A DNA stretch of 64,000 nt from Leptodontidium sp. MPI-SDFR-AT-0119 (lineage: Eukaryota; Ascomycota; Leotiomycetes; Helotiales; Leptodontidiaceae): NCBI GenBank assembly GCA_020726505.1, contig JAHLEZ010000005.1, positions 2,046,001 to 2,110,000 of the forward strand, read 5' to 3'. This document shows positions 31,253 to 44,300 of this stretch, piece after piece. How positions within the stretch are numbered: position 1 is the stretch's first letter; each line of letters starts with the position of its first letter. Made by a program: the position numbers and the translations under genes. The notes below the pieces were generated by a model, which was given only the letters and a program-made list of their open reading frames with translations, was not told the origin of the DNA and ran no database searches.

Positions 31253-33195
31253 GTTTATAATACTTTAAAAGAGAGTTATATTCTTAACTAGACTTATGTT
31301 TCAAATATAAAAGGCAGTTATATCTTAGCTAGACTTATAAAAAGTTTGTTAATTATAGCTGAAGTATAAGTTAATAAGGCTAATAACGTAATAACTAGCG
31401 AATTCTTTAGAGAACTTATTTATTAAAGGTAAAAAATTAATATTCTTTCGTGTAACAGTATTTAATATAATAATTAAGTTAATAAGTTTATATTTTTTAA
31501 ATTCCTTCTTTTTTACTAAAAACTAAGTATTTTAGTATAAGCCTTTAGAAAACTTAAGAACACCCTTATTAAAACGCTCTTATATTATCTTTGTAACTTC
31601 TAGGACTAAAGCTTATAATAATAGAAAGTTAGGGGCTTACTAAGCTTTGTGCTTAATAGTCTTAATAACGACTAAAGGAGAAACATCTTCGTGAAATCTA
31701 TTATATTTAGGCTAGTTAAATACTATAGCTTCTTTTTATTAATTATTATTTTATTAAAGAGAGCTCTCTCTTTAAGTTATAATAGCTTCTTAATGTCAAG
31801 TTTAGTTAGTCTCTCTAACGTAAGTCGGGAGTTATAAGGTATATTAGTAAAGTGTAGTAGTAATAAATTTTAATATTTCTTTAACTGTTTTTACTTAGTC
31901 CCTTTATCTTTTGATTTCTTATACTAATTATCTCTCCCTCTTAGGGGGTCGCCTATAGGGTCAGCTTCGTTAACTAGCTAGACTTTCTTAGCTTTCGATT
32001 TATATATAATATTAATTTAAGTAATAATGTTTTAAGTACTTTAAAAGGGGTTCTTAATTAAGAGATTATTATAATTCTTTATTTATTTAAAGGTAAGCGT
32101 AGCTTTAGTTAAAGAACTAACTTTAAAAGCTCTAAGAAAGAATAGTTTTATAATTGACTTCTCCTCTAAGAATATATCTAAGATTACCTTTTACTAAAAA
32201 TCATTAAGTACTAATTTCGAGACGTAAAACTCTCTTTTTAAGTACTTAATAAGAATAATATTACTTTTATTATTATCGCTTAATACCGCTTTATTCCCCC
32301 CTTTATAAAGCTTGCTCTTAAGCTTTAGTAATTAAAGGTTATATTATAAGGGGTTAATCGAGTATTCTAAGGCACTAATAGTAACGCTCGATATATAATT
32401 AGTTACTCTTTTCTTAAGAAGTCTTCTTCTTTATAGTTATCTTTAAAGTCCGTTTATTTTAAAAAGATTATACTTATTTTGTTTTCTTCTTAAAGAACTT
32501 TAATATCCTTAGTATCTTTTATAGTATTATTAGTTTTAACTATAGTAATGTCTCTTAATTACTAATTTTAAAACTAAGCTAGTATAATGCCTTTATTATA
32601 ATCTCTAAGATAGCGGAATAATACTTTGGCTTTATAAAAGAATAAAAAGCCTAAAATAACCTTTACACTAAGGGCGTTTATAATATAAAATCTATTATTA
32701 ATAACGTAATTACTTATAGTAATTATAATATTGTTAGTAAAACTAATAAATCGGGACTTAACTCCGGTAATTGTTTTTAGAGTTATAATCTAGCTTTTAA
32801 TAATAAGGAGCTTTAGGAAAGTAACTACTTTAAGTGTTATATAATTAACTTTAGCTCTTATATTAAGAGTAACTCTAATATTAATGACTTTAGTTCGGCT
32901 AGGTATAATAATAATAACCTTTAATACTAGCGAGAAGTATAAGTTTCTTATTTTAGCTATTATTCCTAGTAAGGCTACTTTAGTATATAGTGGTTCTTAA
33001 GCGCGAGTGTATTTCGTTAAAAGGTTCTTAAAGATATACTTACTAAGTAATATTATAGTTCTAAGTAATATTATAAGAATCGGACTAAAGACTAAGATAG
33101 CGCTAACTATAAGCTATAATATTAAGTTATTAATAAGAGCTTTTTGTTGTGTAAACAATTAAAGTCGCTAGTATTTTTATTATGTTTTGAACTTT

Positions 33196-33381
33196 TGTGG
33201 TACAGAAGTGGAGTAGAGCCTTGCGATTAACGTAGGGAGAAAATAAAGTGGTTAATTGTTCTCTAGAATATATGAGGAAATCAGGGGAACACGTTATTCT
33301 CCTGAAAGCGGTATAACGTGGCAGAAACTATATCCAGCGTAGCGCGCAGCTAACCGAGCATCAGCCCGTGCCTGTACGACA
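33196..33381 (-). repeat. Copia LTR D: solo LTR, inverted
   Basis: Reverse complement of the copia LTR (TGTGGTACAG...GTACGACA), 186 bp, flanked by ACTTT at 33191-33195 and 33382-33386. The matching unoccupied target in intact G1 is AAAGT at 10742-10746. A full element entered here and was reduced to one LTR by recombination. Confidence 0.9.
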
Positions 33382-36300
33382 ACTTTACTATTAGTAGATT
33401 TCTTAAGATAAAACTATAAGTTATAATATACTCTTTTTAATACTTATACTTTAGCTTAAGGCCTTCTTATTTAATTTGCTTAAGTCGTCGTTTATAATTC
33501 GTAGTTATAAAAACATTAATAGTATAAAGATTCGAAAGAGTATATAAAGTATTATAAAGTAGTTTTTAATATATAATAATATCTTCTTTAATTATTAACT
33601 TTAGTTTTTCGAACTTTAAGGTACTAATATTAATAATTAATTCCTTTTGTATACGTTAATTAATCGTTTTAGTAAAGAGACGAGATACTCTAGGCGGGTT
33701 TATAAAGACTATGATTTCTCTTAGCGTAAGGTTTCTAAGAAGCTCCTTTTATATAAGTAATTTATCTAAGATATTATTAAGCCTATAATTATTTCGAGTT
33801 AACGCCTTTTACACGCGAGGACTTTAAGATAACGCTATACAGGATATAAGTCTAGGGATAGCTAATAGTGTTATTAATACCTTAGACTTCGAAGTTCTTT
33901 TTCTTATTATATTACTAGTAAGTAATATTTTAGAAGATATTTTTAATACCGTAGTAAATGTCGTTTTCGTACTTAAGTTAGAGACTTTAAACTTATTATA
34001 GGCTAGAATCTATTATAGTATTATTTTAGTCTTAGCTAGGCTATTGACGTCTATAGTATTAGCGAACTTAACTAGTTCTTTAATATCGCGGGGTGCCTTT
34101 AGTTTATTATAAGTAAATTAAGACTTAATCTTCTCTTAGAGCTTATTTAAAGTCTTATATAGTTCTTATTTAAGTGCTCCCTTTCGTTACTTAATCTCGA
34201 CTGGAGTTACTATAGCTTTAGAATTAGTATTATTAGTGTTATATACTAGTAAATTTTGGATCTGTATTAATTAGTATTTAGTGTAGTCTTATTAACTAAT
34301 AATATCCGAGTTAAGATCCCCTGTAAGTTCTTTAATAAGCTTAATATAACTTATAATAAGAACGGTTAAAAAATGTGTCCCCTTATCTCCCTTTTCCTTA
34401 GTAAGCGCAGCTTCTTTTCTTATTTTAAGGAGTTCTTTAATTACTTTAGCTCGTCGCTTAAGGTTAAAGTTATACGAGGTATTTAAGACTTATGTTAAGA
34501 TATAATGTCTTTTAGACCTTTTATTTAAGGGAAACTAGACGGGGTATAACTTCTTCCCCTCTTATTATAGGCTAATATAAATGTAATTAATATTGTCGGC
34601 TTTATAAATAATACTAAGACTAATTTATTTCTTATAGTTATAATATTAGTTTATGTAATTATAATACTTTTAGGGTCTTATGCCTAACTAATATTAATTT
34701 ATATATTAGTAATAATTATAATTATCCTTAGTACGCTTATTATACCCTAAGGAACTTAAATTTGTTGTATTATAGTCGACAGTAGCTTACTCTTAGGCCT
34801 CTTTAAAGAATATAAATATATTAACTTTAGTAGTGAAGTTAGTATTAGAAGCTCTTTAAACTATTACTCTAAGAATCTTTATATGTTTTAATCCTTTAGT
34901 AATAAAATCTAAATCTCTTATATTAACTTTACTTAGGTTCTTAATAACTTTCTTTAAGGTAAAGAGGAAATTAAGTGTAAATAACTCCTTGTCTTATTAC
35001 TTTAGTACTTTAGAAATCTCGTCTTATATAAAGTTATTTTTGTAATTAATAAAGTTAGACTAATGCCGGGGTACTAATCTACTACTATAAGGCGGAATAG
35101 TATAAGTCGTTAGCTAAAGTATAAAGTACTTAACGAATAGGTTAGTACTATTAATATTGCCTTATACTTAGTTAGTAATACCTTACTTTTTAGTAATAGT
35201 ACTTAGCTCCCTCTTAAAGTTAAGGTAGGCCTTTATAATAAAGTAAACCTTTTTAAATAAGTTTATATTATTAATATTTAAGGTTTTACTATTCTTAGAA
35301 GTAGCCTATATAACTTTAGTTCGTAGATTCTAAAGAAGAGAGAAGATAAATCTTATAAAGGCTTACTTATTAGTAAGGTTACTATAGTTAATATAATTAA
35401 TAGTAACTTCTTTAAATACTCGGAGAAAGTCGTAGTACTATTCAGCAGTAAGCTCGCTATCCCTTACAAAAGTCTTAAAGTTATACTTAAGTCGGTTAAG
35501 GTAACTATTAATATATAGGCGGCGTTCTATATTATCACGCTAGTACTCCTAAATTATAATATCCTTGAAGCTAGTATAACTACCCTCTTTAAAGCTTAAA
35601 AGCTTCTGAATAGTTTATGTATAAGCTTAAATAGTGTACTTAGTCACTTATTTTTTCTTGACTTAATTATTAGTAATTATATAGGCTATAAAGTATTAAT
35701 CGAGAATCCGGAAGTAGTTACTGACATTAATTCTATTAAAGATAGAGGTATTTAAGGTTCTAGCGATAAATATAGGCTAACTGAGATAAATTTTTAGGTT
35801 TTTTAAGTCGTTTATAATAAAGGTAGGGCTAAAGTATTAGTGTAGCCTTATAAAATTAATAGAATTAAAGTTACTAGTCCCTTACTTTTTTTTCTTTCCC
35901 TTATTCCTCTTTTAAGAAGTCTTTAAGGTTTAAGAAGTGATGTCCTTAAAGAGTGTAAAGGTATTAAGGCTTAGCCTAATAGTGATTCTAAGTCTAAACA
36001 AAGGAGTTACTCTTATTAAAATAAAGCTAAGGGGTATTATAATATTACTAAACCTACTTATTTTAGGGTTACTATAGCCGTAGTCGATATTTCCGTTATT
36101 TAATATTATACGTTATTATAAAAAGGTTATAGTAAAGTAAGTTAATAGTGTTATCGATTGAAATATAAGAAAATAACTGAAAATGCGGTGTATTAATTAC
36201 AAAGGAAACCCCCTCCCCTAAAATAAAAAATATATAAGCTCTTATTTACTTTAAAGCGAGATAAATATCAATAACTCCTAGCGAAGGTTTAAGACTATAC

Positions 36301-36970
36301 TCCTTAATTAGCCCTTAGCGAACGCTAATAATTACTAAACTAAAACAAATACGCCTTAAAGCTTAAGGCTTATACACAAAAATTATAAAAACAAAAGTAA
36401 ATATAATAAGAAAATAAAGTAAGGAGATTAATACTCGGCGTAAGCCACTTAGGCTTTAGACTAGCCTAGAAGTTCTATGTCTCGCCGAACACTCCGAAAT
36501 ACAGGCTCGCTAGTACTCTACTTAAGCCTTTAATATATTAATTTCAGTTCTATTATGGAGTCTCGACTTTTCTTAGTGTCTAAAGAATATTAGTTACGTC
36601 TAAAAACACTAGAACTTTCGCTAAGAATAAAAGCTAGTACGAAGTAGCTAGGCACTATATCTTAAAATAATAAAATTAGAATAATAGCCTGAGGGAGACA
36701 GATTTTCTAATATTATAAGTGCTCCCACTTTATAGTTTTCCCTAATTCCTTAGTAGTCTTTGTTCTCTTTAAGTTAAAGGTTTATATTCTTTATATTTGT
36801 CGTTTTACTTTAAGGGCTAAGAGATAATTAATTAAATAGCTCCCTTAATTTAAACAATTATCGTTTTTCTTAACTCTCTTTATATAAGTTAGTATATAAG
36901 GGCCTTACTATTATACTTACTTAGTTCCTCTTTTAATAGTAACTTACTTCTTACGTAAGTTACTAAAAAT

Positions 36971-37251
36971 ATATAAGAGGGACAAACCTTAATTTATATA
37001 ATAAGAGGGTAGTATATAGCGAGCCACTGGAGGAGATTTTAGGCTTTGTAAATAATAGATTAATTAAATCTAAAGATATTATATATTTAAAGAGTACGAA
37101 TTAGTAAAGGAGAGGAAGAAAAAGATTTTGATAAATAAAATATATCTAGTGTTACGTTTTTAACGTTTTGTAGTTAAGTGTTAGCTCTTTATATATGCGA
37201 AGGACTAGCCTAGTCATGTGACAAAAGAAATTAGCGGCTGTCCCCGCCATA
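36971..37251 (-). repeat. Decayed 5' LTR of G1c
   Basis: Inverted copy of the 281-bp G1 LTR; its outer end reads CCCCGCCATA. The next bases, ATGTT (37252-37256), belong to copia-2. Confidence 0.85.
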
Positions 37252-39485
37252 ATGTTGTTAACGCCTTTATTAACGCTAAACAAAGCGAATCGAGTGCTCG
37301 TGTACGTTACTACTTACTAGACAGATTTAAACAAGACAACATAGTAGTAGAGGTTGATTATATACTTTATAGACTTAGAGACTCGCCAGTACTATAGTAC
37401 GAAGACTTTACTAGAACCTTATTAAAGTTAAGGTTAATCCCTTATAAGGAAAAGCCTTGTATCTTTATAAATAAGTAATACTTAGTCTTTGTTATCTTTT
37501 ATATCGACGATATCTAAGTATTATACTACGCTTTAGCCCTTAAAGACGCTTAACTTATAATTAAGGGTTTATATATAGTATACGAGCTTATTAAAGGTAA
37601 ACTAATAGAGTGGGTTTTAAGTGTTTATATTATTAGAGATCGTTAAGCGAAGACTATTTCTCTAATACACGATACTTATATTGAAAAGGTTACTTTGCGA
37701 TTTAACTTAATAAATAGAAATTACCTAAGTACTTTATTACTCTAAGTTAAGCTACTAAAGAATTAAGGGCAAGTAACCTTAACTTAAATTAAGAAGTATT
37801 AAGAGAAGGTTAGCTTAGTACTTTATACGGCAATTATATTACGTGTAAACGTTACGTTTATAACTTTAAGACTTTCTCACTTCTTAACTAACCTCTCTTT
37901 AAAGTACCTTACGGTAGTTAATTAGACTATTCGTTACCTCTTCGGAACTTGATTTTTAGCGATTACTTATAGTTATAAGCTACGCGACTCTTAGCTTATT
38001 ATAGCTTCGAATGCTTTATTTACAGACAATCTCGATACTAGGCGCTCTTCTAATAGTTATATTATAATACTTTTTAGAAGTTTAATCTTATAAAGAGCGG
38101 CCTTATAAGATATAGTCACTACTTTGATTATATAAGTTAAGCTTTTAAGTATTAAGCGCACGGCTAAGGAGATTATAACTTTATAACGTTTTTTTAGGAG
38201 TTACGTCTTAAGTTAAAGGAAATTTAAAAGATCTTTTATAATAATTAATAAACGATATAATTAATTATTAGGGAAAATTAGTATATCTTTATTAAGTTAC
38301 GCCACGTTAATATTTAAAATATGTAGTTATATTAAGAGTTTTAAAAGGGCACTTTTTTAGTCGAATATTTACTTACGAGTTATATACCTACTAATAGACT
38401 TATAAAGAACCTCTCTTGACAGAAATTTGAGAATTTTATTACTTTTATTAACTTAGTAAATATTCGTGCTTAACTAAAGCAACTTATTATAAAGCCCTCG
38501 CTTTAAAATAGGTCTTTATATACGTTCTTTACTTTTTCCTTTCTTATAAGGGTATTTTCTTATATATTTATTATTCCTTTGTAAATTCTCTTACTATTTC
38601 ATTTACTTAAAGAGTAATTAAGCTTAGGGGTAAAATTCACGGTATTTAAAAGATTTAATTACTCTTAATAGTTGTTCGTTTCTATAGTAAAAGTAACGTA
38701 ACGTAAGTAAATTATAAGGGGATACTTAGTTATTTAGAGGTTCCTAAGCCTCGCCTTATATAAAAGAGAGTAACTTATTTAATTAAAAGGCCTAAAACCT
38801 CCCAAACTAAGTCACCTAACGTACTAGCAATCACTCCAACAAGCTCCTTAACACGAGCAGCCTGAGCCTCTTAGCATCCTTCTTCTTCTTCGCCTACTAC
38901 AGTTAGTAATGTTTAAATCGAAATACAGCCCTAAAATCAACAATCAACTCAACAAAAATCAACTCAATAACTTACAACAGTAGCCAAACAATTAGCCTTA
39001 ACGGCCTTAATAGAGCGATTTAATATACCTATAGTATTAATTGATTGATTTATTAATTAGTTAATTAATTATTAATTAGTTGATTAGTTGGTAAATCGAA
39101 AAGTCGATTTATATGTATTATAGAGAGGTTATAGGATTAAGAATCAAGTGGGGGATGCGCTACTTCAAATAAAACGGTTGTTTGTCTAACTTAGTAGTAT
39201 AAGAATAGTTATGGCCTAATCGTTTAGTTTTATATTACTCTCGCTTAGCGCAGCCAACTATAATACTAGTGGCTTACTATTGTCACTTGGCTAGGGGGTA
39301 TGTCGTGTAGGCACGGGCTAATGTTCAGTTAGCTGCGCGCTACACTAAATATAGTTTCTACTATATTATACCGCTTTTAAGAGAACAACGTGTTCCCCTA
39401 ATTTCCTCATATATTCTAGACAATAATAAAGCACTTTAATTCTCCTTACGTTAATCGCAAGGCTCTACTCCACTTCTGCACTACA
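37252..39485 (+). mobile_element. Copia-2: 3' part of a second decayed copia element
   Basis: Starts in RT (VNAFINAKQSE), which was entered by G1c, and runs through the FYIDDI box (37497-37514) and RNase H to the 3' LTR at 39301-39485. It matches copia-1 from about 24973 on, but lacks the TRIM-like element and most of the antisense frame. The PPT is GGCTAGGGGG. The 5' part and 5' LTR are not in the window. Confidence 0.85.
39301..39485 (+). repeat. Copia LTR C (3' LTR of copia-2)
   Basis: 185 bp, starts TGTCGTGTAGGC, ends CTGCACTACA. More transition damage than LTRs A and B. The next bases AAGAG would be the target duplication; the partner is outside the window. Confidence 0.85.
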
Positions 39486-39837
39486 AAGAGAAAATTCGAA
39501 CGCTCTTTAACTTACAATTAGTAATAACAAAACTTAAGCATTTCCTTGCTTCGTTAAAAAGAGTAAGGCCAAGTAGACGGCTAATTAAACCTCCTCATAT
39601 ACTAAACAGGAGTCCTTTAAATTCACTAATAGGATTTCTTATTAGGCCCTTTATTATAACTTTCTTAAGGCAAAAGATTATTAAGGCAATTACTAAGTTA
39701 ACGTCTCTATTAAAGCCTTTACTACAGACTTTTGCAAGAATATCACTTTCGAAGGTTCTTCGATTTATAAATAAATATAAAAAATTAAAAGTGTTAAAGT
39801 ATACCGCTATAAGCCGATACATTATATTGTATGTCAA
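39486..39837 (-). pseudogene. RIP-decayed fragment of a fungal transcription-factor regulatory domain
   Basis: One minus-strand frame reads from 39837 to the copia LTR with a single internal stop (TGA at 39595-39597, where CGA would give Arg). It contains YFNTFNFLYLFINRRTFESD, then KGLIRNPISEFKG, SI-GGLISRLLGLTLFNEARK and CLSFVITNCKLKSVRIFSL. This pattern resembles the middle homology region of fungal-specific transcription factors (Fungal_trans type: YF..HP.FPFI.RPTF, later SGIRGG..RPPGL..FNEAR). The 3' portion is cut off by copia-2. Assignment rests on motif memory only. Confidence 0.55.
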
Positions 39838-41126
39838 AGCTAAGAAAGTGATCTATAAAGGGGTAAGTATAATTTTTTAAGAGAAAATCTAAGACGAATC
39901 TTATAAATTAAGAATCGATTAGGAGAAGATTTGAATATACTTAAGAACCGCTTAAGTTTCTAATCGCCTAAGTTTACTTAATTAAGGGATATTATATTAA
40001 CTTTAGTTTTAGTAACTAATAGTATAACATAATATTCCTTTATATAATTTATGAAGTGTAAAGTAAGAGTAAAATATTTTAGCTTTTATATACGTATATA
40101 CTAATAAAAGGTCGGTCTTAAAGAGGCTTATTTATAGGTATCTTTAGTTGTTTATTATGTATTCGAATAACAAAACTAGTCCTATTACTTTCGAGAGTCT
40201 TAAAATCACTATTATTTAATAGTAGGACTTATAATATAAGTTATTATAAAGTAGGCCAAAATAATAGCTTATAAGTAACTAAAGTATATTAATATAGTTA
40301 ATTAGGACTTAATAGTTGTCGGCTAGAGGGCGTTAAATAGGAGCTTAACTCAGTCTCGGGGTTAAAAGAAGGCTAAGAGAAGGGGGGATATTACGAGGGC
40401 CTAAATCCTTAAGAAGTTCTACTAGTAGGAATTCGATTAACTTTGCCTTTTAAACTCTTAAGCCTATTTAAGATCTTAACGAGAGTCTTATCCTTCCTTT
40501 AAAAAAATAATTAGTAAGAACACTTCTTACTGAATCGAAAATTACATAATATTAAAAAACATTAAATACTATTTACTAGGGGTTTTACTTAGTCGGCTAT
40601 ATAACAAATTAGTATAATTCACAATGTTACTAAAGTAGATATTATTAACCTAAGGTTCTTAGTAAATATATTCCCGATTAATTCTCTTATATAATTTGTA
40701 CTAAGACGGGTTAATAATAGGTTAAGTAAGTTAAGAGTTCCCGATAGTAACTACTAATACTAAGACTACTACACTTACAAAAGTAACTAAAGAAAAATAT
40801 ACTAACTTTCGGCCAGGCTTCGTCGCATTTTTGTTTTTATAAACGACAAGTTTTATAAGCTTAAGAGGCGATGTCGCCCCAATATACTCTAAAGGAAGGT
40901 TTACCGGGACTCGAACTTACGCTACTCACGACATTATTTACGTTTATTATTATAATAAAAGATCCTAATAAAACGACATTCCCGGGACTAGAGGGTATAA
41001 ATTAGTGTAGTAATAATAAGGTAGTAGAGTCTTAACTTAATGTTCACTTCAAGTCGTTAGCGAGTTAGACCCTTAGATTATCTCAAGGGGGGCACATACT
41101 TTAAGGGAAATATTCGATTAAGCAAC
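39838..41126. other. AT-rich RIP-like stretch, probably upstream part of the pseudogene
   Basis: No intact frame. It may hold the N-terminal half and promoter of the transcription-factor pseudogene, but I could not recognise a DNA-binding domain. The last five bases, GCAAC (41122-41126), are the target duplication of G3. Confidence 0.4.
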
Positions 41127-41375
41127 TGTGACGACTGTCGCTATCCAGAGCCTTATTTCCACCGGCTCCACTTAGTACTGCCCGATCGGGACGTACCGAG
41201 ATTACTATGGTGCTAGGCATACTAACCTCTTATATATAAACTTATTCTTTCCTTACCTTCTTTCTTTTATAGTTGTAGATTTTAAGTTGATACTTAGTAT
41301 CGTCATATGTCTCTTATATTAATATGTGAGGCGTTAGTTACACGTAATTGCCGTTTTTTTAGGGCAAGCGTCACA
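41127..41375 (+). repeat. 5' LTR of G3 (249 bp)
   Basis: Starts TGTGACGACTGTCGC, ends GGGCAAGCGTCACA; a TATATATAA box lies near 41231-41240. Confidence 0.9.
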
Positions 41376-44300
41376 TTATCTACAACTCTTTTCTCTATGT
41401 TTAGGAAGATAATAAATATCCCTCGTCCCTTAATTCTCTTGTAAGTAGTTACGGCCTAGAAGCTCAAATATAAGAAAAGCCTATACTAAGCTTTATAGCT
41501 TAACGAATAGTAGTATTAAAACCCCTACTAATAGCGAAGTTAACATCTACTTCGCTATTATTACCCTTATTCTTCTCCCCGACCTTTGCTTTTACACGAT
41601 AAAGTCGAAACCCCCTCTTCGCTAGACTTTTCTCTTTAACTCGCTAAGTTAAGCCGAAAGTCGTCCCTCCTCTAGTAAAGCGATCTACTATAAACGACGC
41701 TGATATGTCGTTTACCTTTTCTTCCGTCCTTATACCTGACTCTCTTAATGTTAACACTCCTAAAGTCAATACTTTCACTAATACGCCAGGGAGCAGTGTA
41801 AAGCCTACAAGGACATATATAAGAGAGACGCTATAAGAAAGCCGACTTCGCATTTTGGAAAAGCAACTTACGGAGAGTCGCCTAGAAAACTAGCGATTAA
41901 AGCTATTACTTTAATAATAACGACTTACGACCGACGAGCCTTTATTACGTAAATCCGCCTTAAGATCTATAACTTTCTAAGAAGGGAATACACTTCTTTA
42001 TCCCTTAATTAAGAAAACTCCTGCCCTTAAGCTAAACAAAGGCAAAGGTAAGGCATAAAGTGCTCTTAATCTTAGTAAACCACTAAACGACAATAGTGAG
42101 GACAACTACCGACTTCCTTGTATTTTACGGTATAGTTCCCTATTTTTTTTTGGGATGTCTTAAATGTCTACGGCCTCACGAATCGAGAAGATCCTTAACT
42201 TAAACGATAAGCTTTCGGACAGTATTAGCTATAATCCACGTTTATAAGAAGTCTAAGTCTAGAACGCCTTACGCTAATACGACTAATACTTCGTTAATAA
42301 CGACTACTAAAAGGACTAGTTACTAGCACAAATAAAAGGAATAGCTCGCACGTTCTTAGAACTCTTCTTCTTATCCTCGATACTTAACGACGACGGAAAC
42401 ATCACAAATGCGCTTAACTTAGTTAATTAAGTAGTTAAATTCTTAATTAACCCCTATAAGTAATAAATAGCGCGTAACCTTTACTTCGCGTTAAAGATAA
42501 AAGCTACAAGATAAACCTTTTAGGATTTTTATTAATAGTTTAGAATTCTTACTAATTAAGGCGACGTAACTAATAACTTAATACTTAAAATAAACTTATA
42601 AGATAAGCTTCCGTCCCGCTTACGTAAGTAACTGTTTTATGAGTATTAAAAAGCTAGAACTTTAAAAGAGTATATAAAAGCAGTTTAAGCCAAAGACTAA
42701 GGATAGATTATAGAGAGCACTATTTACGCTAATCGCTTTAGCCCCTTAGTAATAAGTATAAATTCCCATCCCTGATCCTAAGTTAATATCTTCTTAGGGA
42801 CCACGGGAAAATTACTTTAAGCTTTTACTACTTCTTCGTTTTAGTGACGAGAGATTAGTTAACCCCTAGGTTAATAAATCTCTACACGAGCTAATACACC
42901 TCGTGCCTAAATACTAACGAATGCCCTATAGTATTTCGCCCAACGGCCCCTTAGTTATAATTATACCTCCCGCCTAAACGAAATAAAAGTAAGCGCCGAC
43001 GACGGCGGTCTTATGTCTAACAACCAAGCTACAAACGACAACGACAACTTACCAGTAAAAGAACCTACCCCACAAGTAAAAGACTTAACTTAGGAAAAGG
43101 CTTTTTCCTAGGTATAGTACGAGATATGCGACATCTTAACTTTACGAAGCTTCTTAGCGGACTAGCACTTACCACCCGCATCGCTTTCTCTAAGAATAGA
43201 CTTACGTACAAGCTGCCCGCACTTTTTGATTCCGAAGCTAATAGTTATTGTTTTATTAATTACTCTCTTTTAAAGTCTCTTTTCTTCTTTTTAAAACCTT
43301 TAATTCACTTATTGCCTTTACTTGTCTTTGTTAAAGGATTTGATAGTCGAATTAACTGAACTATTAGCTATTACACCACGTTGAATTTAATAATCGACAA
43401 GCGTCTGCAATTATTTACTCTTTTCTTAATTACTTACTTAGGAAACTATAGAGTAATTATTAGAAGATTATGGCTAGAGTATCACGAAGTGCTCTTAGAT
43501 ATCGCTAAACGACGGCTTATTTAGTCATCGAACTACCCCCTAATAGTAAGTTATAACAAACTAATTAAGGTCTAAGACTTACGTATATACAAGATTTACT
43601 AACGCCACTAGCGCGACGCCGAGCGTAGAGACGCTAAGTTGCGTGAATTTTAGAGCTATTATAATACCTAATTTGCGAAGTCGACTTTAATAGTCGACTT
43701 GCACTTATCTCCCGCGCTAAGTATAAATACCTTAGACCTAGCTTTTTTCTTAAGCCAACTACAATTAATAAAGTTCACCGGAAAGTTTATAGGAAAAAGT
43801 CGAGCAATTACTCTTTCCCTAAATCCTAGGTTATACTTCGATTCTATGGCTAATTCTAACCGGCGCGCTAAGTTAAATTTCGACGTATACGCTAGTTACT
43901 CCCTTACTTTCTTAATAACCTTAGAACTTATTATTATTAATCCCTTGACTATTGCCAAGTTTAGAAAACCAGCGATTATATTAATAAAAAATCAAACCCG
44001 GTATCCTGCGTAGTATAGTCGAATTATGTCGGATGCCGAAGATATTAATTTTACGGATATACAGTTATCGAGCTTATATCTATAACTAATCTCTAACCAC
44101 GGAACTATCGTAGGTCGTAGAAAGAAAGATTAAGGAAATTCGTTATAGTCGTACTAGAAGTGTAAAGTCGAGAATTTATACTCCCCCGGAATCGAGCTTA
44201 CGGCGCTAGTAGAGGAAATTTACCCCCTTGTCTCTTTAACACTTAGTATTTCGTCTACTTCTTTTTTTCTTCCTGTTTTGGGTATAAAACCCCTTACGCA

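Larger units (their letters stand above)
29577..37251 (-). mobile_element. G1c: inverted, RIP-decayed G1 copy (5' LTR to start of integrase)
   Basis: On the minus strand the sequence follows intact G1 from its 5' LTR (36971-37251) through leader, gag, protease and RT to about intact position 14183 in the integrase zinc region, where it abuts copia LTR B at 29577. The Gag TAG site falls near 34008 and the protease/Pol frameshift region near 32400. Two solo LTRs interrupt it (31080-31252 and 33196-33381). Differences from intact G1 are overwhelmingly transitions. The remainder, including the 3' LTR, is missing from the window. Confidence 0.9.

Noticed and set aside
31079..31291. 70-codon open frame MSLYSGGTTDSS
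   Set aside because: Lies over the 173-bp solo LTR with its GTTTA duplications; the LTR explains the preserved sequence.
40880..40960. TACCGGGACTCGAACTTACGC, resembling the T-arm of a tRNA on the minus strand
   Set aside because: The flanking bases do not form a T-stem, and no anticodon or acceptor arm could be assembled.
43126..44013. Two open frames of 77 and 104 codons in the AT-rich zone
   Set aside because: They are surviving pieces of the G3 gag-pol (the first contains the altered retropepsin motif), not separate genes.
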